Shown one piece after another: positions 50,865 to 61,439 of a DNA stretch of 64,000 bases. The notes below the pieces were generated by a model that was not told the origin of the DNA, did no database searches, and saw only the letters and a list, made by a program, of their open reading frames with translations. The stretch covers positions 7,937,274-8,001,273 of the forward strand of contig NC_066593.1 in assembly GCF_905475345.1 (NCBI RefSeq), read 5' to 3'. Origin of the DNA: Vespula vulgaris (Eukaryota; Arthropoda; Insecta; Hymenoptera; Vespidae). The stretch's first letter is position 1, and each line of letters begins with the position of its first letter. The translations under genes and the position numbers were made by a program.

Positions 50865-50912
<48 letters not shown>
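50865..50912. repeat. (TA)n microsatellite
   Basis: A TA run of about 46 bp. Confidence 0.96.
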
Positions 50913-50915
<3 letters not shown>

Positions 50916-51448
50916 CTGTCTCTTTTCTTTTTTTTTTGAAACATCCAAGGAAACGACGTAACAAATGAGATAACGTTGTTAATCTTCCAAGTATCATTTA
51001 TGTCGGAAAAGATAATCGAAAGAAAAGGAAAACAAAAAAAAAAGAAAGAAAGAAAAATGTTTTTTTCCCAGTAAAAGAGGAAATCGTTAAGTCAGTAAGA
51101 TTTTGAGATTTAAGATATCTCATCGTTGAAACTGAAAATCTGACTCCTTGACTCTTAACAGTCTTTCTAGAATTCTCTCTCTCGCTCTCTCTCGTAAGAT
51201 TGACAAGAAGAAAACTCCTTGGGCGAACTATTACGAATAGATTGAAATGCAATCTCGAGGATTACGCGTACTACCTTAATCTTGGGAATTCGTCAAGGCG
51301 AAGTCGCGGGTACGCGTTAACGCGATTCGAAATCGTTTAAATAAAAAAAGGAAGGAAGATGAGAATAACGGCGAAGGTTGGGGAAAAGGTACGAGTAAGC
51401 CAAAGAAATAGAAAAAGGAAAAGAGAGCTTATGAAGAACGAGACAGAA

Positions 51449-51452
51449 AGAG

Positions 51453-51503
<51 letters not shown>

Positions 51504-51513
51504 AAGAGATAGA
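51449..51513. repeat. (GA)n microsatellite
   Basis: A GA run of about 60 bp ending in GAAAGA variants. Confidence 0.96.
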
Positions 51514-52315
51514 GGGAATCGTTTAAGGGCCTGGAAATTACACTCCGCGAAAGGAAGTTACGAGGTGGATTGAACTTGTGATTACGTGGACGAATCCCGT
51601 AGCCGTCTACGATCCGTTGGAGGATATAACATGGCCAGCGAAAAAGACGATTGATGGACCATAGAGGAAGACGAGAAGGAAACGGAAATGTTTCCTTCGT
51701 TCGCTAAGCGATTCGACCGCTATTCGAATTTAAAAAAAGAAAAAAAGAAAAAAGACAAAATAAAGAAAAGAAAATCTCTTCAAATCGAGCTCCTTACTCT
51801 ATATCGATCCGAAAAAATCTTCTCGTACTGAGAGAAGGTATCACGAGAGACGACGATATCACGGATCCTTTCATTTTTAATTACAAGATAGAAAGAAAGT
51901 CGAAAATGTTGAAATAATTTTCCATACGTGAGGATATTATTATCCTTGCATTAATTAATTCATCGAGTTGCGAATTATCGGAATAAGATGATAGGTTTAG
52001 AAGAAGATCGCAGTATTTATCTTGTAATATTTTATAAAGATTGAAAATATAGTTTTTTTTTTCTTTTTTTTTTTTAATATAGTTTTTCTTGTAAGAGAGT
52101 AAAATATTTGATAAGAAAATTCTGACAATGAATTTTTCTTTATCTATTATTTAAAATAGGAAAAAGTGTAAAGGATTATTGGATGAATATATTCGTGTAA
52201 AATCTCTCGATTCAATATTCACCGAGTTAATTAATTATTATACATGATAGAAGATGTTATATATAGTATTATACATAATAGAAGAAAAATAGAATTAATA
52301 TTATAGTATGATCGA

Positions 52316-52317
52316 CA

Positions 52318-52403
<86 letters not shown>

Positions 52404-52414
52404 TTCTCTCTCTA
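52316..52414. repeat. (CT)n microsatellite, about 98 bp
   Basis: A CT run with TTTCT interruptions near both ends. Confidence 0.97.
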
Positions 52415-54099
52415 ATTACAATCCACATGTCGCCACTTCGATTTATTTCAACAGTACACGAGCGTTTCGAGAATTTCTATAGCATACACTACGAACGTGA
52501 ACTGAAACGTGCTTCCAAGCTTTCATTGAATAAGTTATACAATGAAAGTCGTCCCGAAACGCGAAAACTTTGTTTCTCCTTGATTTCGAGACACTCTGTG
52601 TACTACGAAATTCGGTGTCAGAGGAAAAGAACGGACGGAGAAAATCTACAATTCGCTTCTCGAAGTCGAAGACAAATCGCTGTCACGATTCTGAATTTTC
52701 TTAACGTCGGACTCATTGATCACTGTTGAAATAATCTAAAGTTGGACAATGTATCGAGATGAAGTTGTTTCAAATAAAGAAACTTTTGCAACATTTTTCG
52801 TCCTTCCAAGTAACGATTTGTCAAATTTTATCGAAATAAATTACTTTTCCAAATATTTTAATTATTATCTTTGAAAGAATAAAAAAAAAGAAAGAAAAAG
52901 GAACGTTCGTTTGTTCCTTTGTATATACCTAAGTATATACTATATTTGTTCAAAATTACATTTAATCGTCACCGCTGGATTATTGTAAACATCAAAATCA
53001 ATGTAATCACTCGTCGTTTCAAAAACCGATTTACATGGAAATTTTGTATACATAAGAGAAAGCATGTATTATAGCCTATTTTATCGTTTATTCGGGATAT
53101 CCGAAAGCAAACTTTGGTCTCGCCAAAACGAATCCATTCCAGCAATTATATTTCAAAATATTTATTTTTCATTTATCTTTATATATCTAAAAATTTTGTT
53201 CAGATCGATTATGAACCTGAATGTATTTAATTTTTAAAATTTTTCTTTTTTTTTCAAAAAAGGAATAAAGGACACGTTCTTAATCCTATCCTTTTTTTTT
53301 CTTTTTCCTTTTTTACCAAGACATAAACTTCTCGTAATCCGAGGCCGAAGTATAAAAAGAAAATAATGGCTAATAAAAAAGTAAAAGACAGTAAGTAATA
53401 GCCACGGTAAGATCGCATTATCGCAAGAGGTTTCCATGGGAACCGTCCCTTTATGACCGTAAGAAAAATTCGAAAAGTATCCGACACCTTTGAAGTTTGA
53501 CGAATCTTAACTCTCGAGCTTTCCTCGTTCAGCGAAATATCTTGTAAAAAAAACAGTAAATGTAATAATAACGATAAAGGGAAAAGGATAATGTTTTGCG
53601 AGATAAAAAAAAAGGAAGAGAAAGAGAGGAAAAAGAACAAACGAAAAAATAGAAAGAAACAATTTCCGATTCGCACGTGTCCACCTTAATCTTAGTTTAA
53701 AATCGTTTAAACATTTTTCATAACTTTATCAAACTTTAACCTCGCGTGTATGTATATATATATAAAACCTCCACTCAAAAAAAAAAAAGAAAGAAAAAAA
53801 ATATTAATAAATTCGAGAAACTTCTAACTTTCTAATAATATCAGTATGGATAAATTAAAAAACAAAAAAGAAAAAAAAGAAAAAGAAAAAGAAAAAGTAT
53901 GATCGTCTTATAACTGTCATACAGACGAATAAGTAACTGATAAACCTTCTGAACCCTAAGGTGTTATCCAACAGCCAAGGTATCCCTATCTAAACGTGAT
54001 AGAGACGTTTGCCAAGTGAAGCTTGATTAAAACAAGGCAAGAAGCAGGAAGTGGAAAGGGAAATAGAAAGAGAATGAAGAAGAGAAAGAAGAAGAAGAA

Positions 54100-54101
54100 G
54101 A

Positions 54102-54132
<31 letters not shown>
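54100..54132. repeat. (GA)n microsatellite
   Basis: About fifteen GA units within a purine-rich lead-in to the 54.2 kb island. Confidence 0.95.
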
Positions 54133-54303
54133 TAAAAAGAGAAAGAAAAAAAGAGAGGGTAGAGTCAATAAACGAGCACGGCGACGTGGAAAAGAGTCGT
54201 AAGACGCAAGCAAGGATACGTCAAAAGGTTCACGCGCACAAGTCGGGCGGCAAATGAGCCAAACAGCCCGAGGGAAAAGGTCGTCGTCAAAAGGGAAGGC
54301 AAA

Positions 54304-54503
54304 GCAGAAGCAGCAACACCACCACTACCAACCCCACCACCATCACGACTACCAGTAGCAGCAAAAGCAGCAGCAAAAGCAGCAGCAGTAGCAGCAGCAA
54401 CAACCACGGTAGCAGCAACAGCAACAGTAGCAATGCTAGCATCAGCAACAGCAGCAGCAGCAGCAGCAGTAGCAGCAGCAGCAGTAGCAGCAGCAGCAGC
54501 AGC
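54304..54503. repeat. Interrupted (CAG)n trinucleotide array
   Basis: CAG/CAA/CCA/TAG trinucleotides over about 200 bp, purest at about 54450-54503. It is the only sizeable GC-containing trinucleotide array in the window. Confidence 0.95.
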
Positions 54504-54511
54504 TTAGCGTC

Positions 54512-54568
54512 CGTGCTAGGTGAAATTCTTGACTTTGCCCTCAGGATAGTGAATTACCACCTAGCACG
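54512..54568. other. Compact hairpin, 16-bp stem with 22-nt loop
   Basis: GTGCTAGGTG (54513-54522) pairs perfectly with CACCTAGCAC (54558-54567), extended by a C-G pair outside. After a 1x2 internal loop, AATTC pairs with GAATT (54551-54555). The loop is 54529-54550. Size and shape resemble a small pre-miRNA, but the arms are shorter than usual and match no miRNA I know. It lies directly downstream of the CAG array. Confidence 0.55.
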
Positions 54569-54747
54569 CCTCCTAGATTGCTATTCGCGCGCCCCACCTC
54601 GTTTTCTTCATCCCCTTACGGCACCGATGAGACCGCTCTGCTGCTACGAGATGTTCAGAGAGGGGCTCCGTTTCAACCTTATTAACATCTTTCACCGGTT
54701 TACACCGTGACTACACGAGAATGAAGAAAATGTCTTCAAGTGGGATA

Positions 54748-54749
54748 TT

Positions 54750-54791
<42 letters not shown>
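54748..54791. repeat. (CT)n microsatellite
   Basis: A CT run of about 40 bp followed by TATACA words. Confidence 0.96.
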
Positions 54792-54974
54792 ATATACACA
54801 TATATACATACGTATACACTCTCTTACTCTTGCTCTTCGCGGAATTTTTGAAAAAGAGGAAAAAAGGTAAGAAGGAATACCATTTTGTTATATAACTTGC
54901 ACGGAAAATATGCTTCCTACCCACAGTCTTATCTTACCCTTTGTTTGCTCTTCTCGCGTTTCGTCGTGCTTCAA

Positions 54975-55142
54975 GAAGTCTTTTCTTTCTTTTTTTCTTT
55001 CTTTCTATCTTTTTTCTTTTCTTTCCTTTACATTTCTTTTCCTTTCTTTTTCTTTCTTTTTCGTTCTCCTTTTCTTTTTCTTTTATTTTTTCCCCCTTTT
55101 TTTCTTTTTTTTTCTTCTTCTTCTTCTTTACCTTCCCTTGCC
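54975..55142. repeat. Pyrimidine tract
   Basis: T/C-only sequence (TTTC, TTCC, TTC units) for about 165 bp. Phe/Leu/Ser frames here, and the Lys/Glu/Arg frame on the opposite strand, are artefacts. Confidence 0.93.
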
Positions 55143-57024
55143 TCTTTTCAATGCACCGGATAATGTCACGAAAATGGACGTTTGTATTCATGCCTCGCAC
55201 GTTCAGGAGCAGACACAATATTAAAGGGGAGTGTCTGATACGAGAAGATCCTATGGTAACCATACACCAGGCGTTTATTAGCGGACGATTCGCAAACAAA
55301 CAGCTGTGCGCAACGATGCTTCCACTATCCGTTGTTATGTTTGTATAAATGTATTTGCGTATGTATGTACGTATGTTTACATTTTTTACTTAGAACAATT
55401 TCACGAATATTGACCGCCCAAATACTGTTTTGTCGAAAGGGAAATCCATTTCGTGTATAGTTCTGTTTCAATATGAATAAATCTTGGCTATTGTTATATA
55501 TATATATTTCATTTAGTTATAATTCTTATAACGGTACTCTTATATATTCACCTAAAAGAATTAGTGTTCTCTCGAGAACGAGGAAATTCTAATTGAATAT
55601 TTTAATGAAAGGACACGAAAGAATCGGGATGAGAGATCTTATTATTCTTGGAGGTAAACTCATCAAGTGGAAAAGTGAATTACCGGAAGAATATTAACTG
55701 AAGTTTATATAAATACCGTTAAATAAAAATAAAAAAAGGGAAAAGGAACACGAAAAGAAAGAAAGAAAAAAGGATTTAATTTAAAAAATATAATTAACTT
55801 TATATTCAATCCATCTATTTTTGTAATGAAAATTAAAAAGTCGTTCGTTCTTTTTAATTTACGAATTTCAATTATCTACGTAATTTAACTTATACCTCTC
55901 TCGACTGATTATCTTGTTAAATACTTTATTTACTTTACTGTTGCTTTCTATAAATCGTATTTCACGCATGTTTAACCTGATTTTAATAACAACGAACGAG
56001 AAGGAAACAAATGAGAAAAAAAACACAATTTTATTGATGTTCGTTCATTCGGAATATGTTATTTCGAGTGATAAACATAGAAAATTTTTCATATTTAATT
56101 TAAAAACGTTTATATTCATCCTTGTGCGAAAGTTTTCACAATAGGGTTTATCTCGCGATAATTCCAAATAAATACCTTAAAAATAATAAATTTGATATTT
56201 CGTTTCATGAAACAAATTATTATATCTTTCCCTGGTGAAAGACGAGCGAACTGGAAAATAATTTTTATTAAAACTTTCGATATTATTAACAGAAGGAGGG
56301 AAGGAAAAAAAAAAAGGAAAATAATAATGATTACTCGATCGATCTCGTTAGTTTTACTAATTAAATGAGCCAGCCATTTAGATAACGATCTCCGTTCGTC
56401 GCGAAACGCATTGCGTTTGACAGCAACTGGACACGTGGGAGTTGAATTATTAAATATGCCGATGAGAATAGTCAAACGTCAACGATTCAATGTACAATAA
56501 AAACCGAAATCACGACAGAGTGGACACTTAATGTTCCGTGATGGAACTCTCACCTGTCATACTAGATAATCCATTGTGTGACAGTCCTAGGGGAGAGAAA
56601 GATTTCAAAATATATAATACATTCTCCTTTACATCTCCTTTATATCTATATTTGTACACCCACATCTTCCATGTAACATCTTGTACGTAAAAAGAATTAT
56701 TCAAAAAGAAACGAAATATTTACGAAGAAATATTTTCTATAAAAATTAACAACAAAAAGGAAAAAGATAAGTTTAAAAAAACGCAAAAGTTAAATGACCG
56801 AATTTGTTAAGAAATTTGTTAGAAATATTTTCGATATATGTAAGATAGATGTTGAACTAATTTATTATTCGAATGTTAACATTTTTCATTATTTCCATTT
56901 AAAAGCAATTCCCAGACTCTACACTTAGATCGATAACATCCCCCTTTTTACCCGTGTACAAGCACCGAACGAAAAGTCGAGTTTGTTTGAAGAGTAAACG
57001 GATGAAAACGACGATACAAAGAGA

Positions 57025-57061
57025 AGGGGAGAGAGAGAGGGAGAGAGAGAGAGAGAGAGAA
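57025..57061. repeat. (GA)n microsatellite
   Basis: A GA run with GGGA interruptions. Confidence 0.94.
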
Positions 57062-57678
57062 GAAAAAAGAAAGTGAATGAAAAGCAAGCGAAAACTTGCA
57101 ACACTCATTAGATAAAATGCTTACATGGAATATTTAATACGTCGGTCTTCGTTTCAAAGTAGATGGGGTAAATACTTGTCGTCGGACTAACACCAAATCT
57201 CGAAATATTTCTTTTCAACGATATGAACAAAGCCAGCTAACAATAAACAAAATAAAAATGTTAATCCGTCAAACATACACCATACACCGTACATACATAA
57301 AAATCTTTGTAACGAAAAAAAAGGAAAAAGAAAGAAACAGAAATGTTTTTCTCTCACGTTTTCTCGTAATAATCGCAATGCAAACAACAACGTCATTACT
57401 TTAAGTCGTTACTTTACTTTTCTCAACGTGACTTACTCAACGAAAGCGTCTTAAAAGCTGATGTTAGAACGTCAGAAAAATCGTGAATAAATTTTTTCCA
57501 AAGAAGGTACTTTCCTTAGAAAGTAACGAAAAAAAAAAAAGAAAAAGAAAAAAAAGTGAAAAGTTCGAGGTTCAAGAAGGAAAAAGAGAAAATCCTTCGA
57601 GCGAAATTTGGAAGCTGCGCGTGCTGCTGATGTACCCTTGTAAGAAAAAGTCTTCCAATGTAAACAGAACATCAGTCC

Positions 57679-57709
57679 GAGAGAGAGAGAGAGAGGGGGG
57701 GGGGGGATG
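57679..57709. repeat. (GA)n followed by a G12 run
   Basis: About nine GA units end in an uninterrupted G homopolymer, the longest G run in the window. Confidence 0.95.
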
Positions 57710-58978
57710 GAAAGAGAGAAGGAGAGTTTGATGCAACCTTCGAGAAGAGGAATGTGAGTTACGAAAAGCGGTCCTACCATAAGGTCTGCTTCCCACGTTT
57801 TCTACGCTTTCGTATAAAATTGTGCGCAATAAGCTTTCGTTCGTGCTAAGAATATCGAAGTATAGTAGTACACACACGCAGATACATATGTACATAGGTC
57901 TCTTCTCAAAACTACGACCGGTTGACACGCGTATCATTTAGGATCTAAGAGTTTAGGATTTAAGAAAATTGTGTGTTTATCATTGGACTATTATCTTGTT
58001 CAAAAAGAAAAGAAAAAAATACAAACACGCACAACGAGGATTAACCGTACGAGGGTAAACCAATCTTGAAATAATTAAAGGAAGAGTATTAATAATAAGA
58101 AAAAATAAAATTCTATACGTATGTATGTATATATAAATAAGAGTATATAAATAAAAATATAGTATATATATTATTAAATAATATATATGTATATATAAAA
58201 GAGGACAGTTTAAATTTAATAAATTTGAAGATAAATCGCAACGAACGATAAGGCACATCGTCAATCATATATATACCTACACGATATTGACACACTCTAT
58301 AATATATTATTATACTTTTCAAAACATTTATTAAATCCTGTTAATTCGATAGGATATCGGTTAAATCAATAAAAACTGCTTATGCACGAGCGAAGATTTA
58401 TTCTACCGTCGTAACTTACAGGGATACATTTGGATTGTAAATGTTTACTGAAACTTACGCTTTCTATTTAATATCCCGAAATGCAAATTAGCATCGCCTC
58501 AAAGAATGCATTTAAACGTGCACGGATAAAGGATACAAAAATCGAGACGTCTTTCGTGCTCAGAAGGTGTGAATTTAAATACAAATTGATATTTCTGACG
58601 AGCGTATATGAATTAAAATAGGAAGAGAGAAAGAGAAAGAGAGAAAGAAAAGAAGAAAATCAAATTTAATCAATCTTCTATTGTTTAATCCGAATAATAA
58701 AAGAACATTCGAAAACAATAAATAGTCAACAAAAATTACAATTTCCATGGTAGAAAAAAGAAAAAAGAAAAGTAAAAAAAAAAGATGAATCAAGACTGTT
58801 CCTATCGTAATTTTCTTTTCTCTTTCCTCTTTCTTTTCCCTTTCTGTCTTTTTTCTTTATTTTTTTATTTTTAATCATCATCAAAAACGATCTATAACGA
58901 CGAACAAAGATTGGACGTTTTATATGGTTATTAAAATAAAATATAATCTTGAGAAAAAGACAAAAGAAAGAGAAAAAG

Positions 58979-59007
58979 AGATAGATAGATAGATAGATAG
59001 ATAGATA
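58979..59007. repeat. (GATA)n array
   Basis: About seven GATA units within a purine-rich segment. Confidence 0.95.
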
Positions 59008-59117
59008 AAGAAAGAGAGAGACATCATAAAAGCCCGTTCTCGCAATATCGCACCAATCTACCCCTAATCTCGTAAAATCGCTGACTCTAAAGCGTGTAAA
59101 GAAACGTGAGCGAAAAC

Positions 59118-59193
59118 GAAAGAGAGAGAAAGAGAGAGAGATAGAGAAAGAGAGAGAAAAAGAAAGAGAGAAAGAGAGAGAGAGAGAGAGAGG
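59118..59193. repeat. (GA)n microsatellite
   Basis: GA units with AAAGA and GATA interruptions. Confidence 0.95.
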
Positions 59194-60387
59194 TAGCTGC
59201 GAAAACGTGAAATTTCGCTTCGGTCAGGAATCTCCTTCCTTCTTTCCTTTGATGTACTCATCTTCTTACTGTCTACCACCTCTCTTACCAATCTTTCTCC
59301 AACCCCTCTTTTCATTCTATACGTCTACTACTCGCGAGACCCACTTAAGTAACTGGGATTCCCTTAGCTCCCTTTCAAATTGCACGATATATTCATTTTA
59401 AAATCGTGAACCAACGAACGTAGAAGACGAGGGCGGGTTTCTTAAATTTCTCCTTGTGATTCTGAGTTCAAATTTCGAACGGGAGCATTCCGTGCGATTG
59501 AAGGAAATTAGAAAGTTTATTAATCAAATATAATATCGATAAAAATTCATAGGACATGAAATTATTATTTTTTCTATTCCTTCCATTCGTCTCTTTCCCT
59601 TTTAATTTTTTAACATAATTTTCAGAGTTGTAATTTACGTACGTTCGATATTAAGATATAATCTATGTAAAACAACAAGTAGATACGATAATCATAAGCA
59701 AGTATATGCACATGTATTACACATAAAATATGCAAATGTGTATTTACATTTACGAAATGATATTATCATATGAAGTGTTCCTTTTCGTATTGATTAAGTT
59801 TCCTGTCGCTAAGCAACGTCCACCGTTATGCAATTCAAACTTCAATTAACGGACCGTCCTCATTAAAAGACGTCAGTCTTTTCAAATTCATCTCGTAAAG
59901 TGTTTCATGAAAAATTACGAAACATCTTGACATATTATTGAGTGTCAAGTAAATTAGAAAAAAAAAAGAAAATAGAAAAAAGAACAAGAAGACAGAAAAA
60001 AGTACGCAACGAAATAATAAGATTATCCGAAAGAAAATGAGAAATAAATTACGTCAGAAACTTAAATACATACGTATACTTTTACGTATACTTATGCAAG
60101 ATATCCGAGTATTAAAATAAACAGTTATACGATAGAAATAAGAAGTACTAGGGAATGTGGAAAATGGGGGGAAAAAAAAGAATCGAAAGAAAGAAATACT
60201 AAACAAATCCTATAAGTCGAGTAATTTCGCCAAATAATATGAACAGATTCAAAGAAGAATTTATTCTTACAATAAATTCGCAATGTGTAGTTAGATTGCA
60301 CAGAGTTTCGTAACCATATCTCGCATACTAAAAGTACTTTGTAATTTCTTCGTGAGTCTCTCGCAATTTTTATTTAAAGTTTCATGC

Positions 60388-60450
60388 GTATATATATATA
60401 TTATATATACATGTATGTATATATGTATGTGTATATATATATATATGTGA

Positions 60451-60511
<61 letters not shown>

Positions 60512-60549
60512 TATGTGTGCACGTGTATGTATGTACACACACACACAAC
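60388..60549. repeat. (TA)n/(TG)n compound array
   Basis: TA and ATGT units at about 60388-60446, a long TA run at about 60453-60509, then GTGT and ACAC words to about 60547. Open frames on both strands are Tyr/Ile strings. Confidence 0.96.
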
Positions 60550-60759
60550 GTATATATAAAATGTATTCGAATTGGTCCACATAATCACACGACATAAGAA
60601 TCTTCGAAATGAAGGAAATGAGGTACGTTTTACGAGAAAACTTTCGTTAAGATCGTCGTAGTATGTAAAGAATGCCAGTCGGTAGGAAAAGGGACCGATA
60701 CGAAGGTGAAAACTTTTCGAGAATCCTTATATCGACTTACTTTTTTCTATTTTTGTCTT

Positions 60760-60760
<1 letters not shown>

Positions 60761-60823
<63 letters not shown>

Positions 60824-60836
60824 TCTCTCTCTCTCT
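60761..60836. repeat. (CT)n microsatellite
   Basis: A CT run of about 75 bp with one CCCT interruption. Confidence 0.97.
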
Positions 60837-60908
60837 GTCTCTGTCTCTGTCTCTGTCTCTGTCTCTGTCTCTGTCTCTGTCTCTATCTCTGTCTCTGTCT
60901 CTGTCTCT
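60835..60908. repeat. (CTCTGT)n hexanucleotide array
   Basis: About twelve units of CTCTGT in strict register, with one CTCTAT variant in the second half. It directly extends the (CT)n array and probably arose from it by a T-to-G change followed by slippage. Confidence 0.96.
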
Positions 60909-61266
60909 TTTCTTTGTCTTACGATTTACGAGACTTCCGAGGGTTGTAAATGTTTTTTTGATAAATCCCGGAAAAAAGAGGAAAGTGCAAGGAATATAAA
61001 AAACGAAACTTTCGACACCTCGATATTTAAATTATACACAATAAATTTCACCATATAAATTATCTTTTTTCTAAATCTTCTCTCTTTCTAATATCTAAAT
61101 AAGCAGAGATATTTATAAAGAAGATAGGAATGAATGTATATTCGAATATATTCAAATTTATTATCAAAGTTTTACGGATGAGAAAAGAGAAAGAGAGAGA
61201 GAAAATTAATTATCTTTCCTATTAATTATCGTTCCAATTATTTCGAATGATTCCTATCTCTATCTA

Positions 61267-61439
<173 letters not shown>

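Larger units (their letters stand above)
48320..54100. other. AT-rich noncoding stretch
   Basis: No supported gene. It holds pyrimidine-rich TCC/TTC sequence at about 49225-49355, a poly-A run at 50484-50508, and the TA, GA and CT arrays listed separately. Complex patches lie at 51250-51360 (with the palindrome CGCGTTAACGCG at 51313-51324), 51525-51720 and 52420-52740. The frame at 52427-52729 plus (100 codons) is repeat-free but unrecognised. The 223-codon minus frame at 50154-50825 runs through several poly-T tracts and is rejected. Confidence 0.6.
54258..54710 (+). other. Ser-rich open frame across a CAG/AGC repeat, possible exon
   Basis: After a TGA at 54255 the AGC frame stays open for about 150 codons to a TGA at 54708. 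It starts with a short basic Gln/Lys/Arg segment, then a Thr-rich stretch, then a Ser/Asn tract encoded by AGC units with AGT and AAC variants, then about 70 residues of mixed sequence. The Gln (CAG) frame is broken by TAG codons. The Ser frame has no ATG before 54627, so any product needs an upstream exon or a late start. The minus strand is also open as an Ala-rich frame through the repeat, which weakens the case. Nothing beyond low complexity is recognised. It may be an exon, an untranslated exon or chance. Confidence 0.2.
55150..60380. other. AT-rich noncoding stretch
   Basis: No supported gene. A 65-codon ATG-initiated frame at 55151-55348 plus lies in complex sequence but has no recognised motif. 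Other complex patches are 56340-56590, 57590-57950 and 59400-59520. A run of 12 G at about 57697-57708 follows GA repeats. The remaining sequence is AT-rich unique DNA with purine tracts. Confidence 0.6.

Noticed and set aside
52427..52729. 100-codon plus-strand frame starting with ATG
   Set aside because: Repeat-free and moderately coding-like, but no recognised motif or splice signal. Its length is within chance for the window.
54519..54532. AGGTGAAATTCTTG, identical to a conserved 18S rRNA word
   Set aside because: The match stops after 14 bases and the flanks are not rRNA-like. A 14-base match to some part of an 1.8-kb rRNA is plausible by chance in 64 kb.
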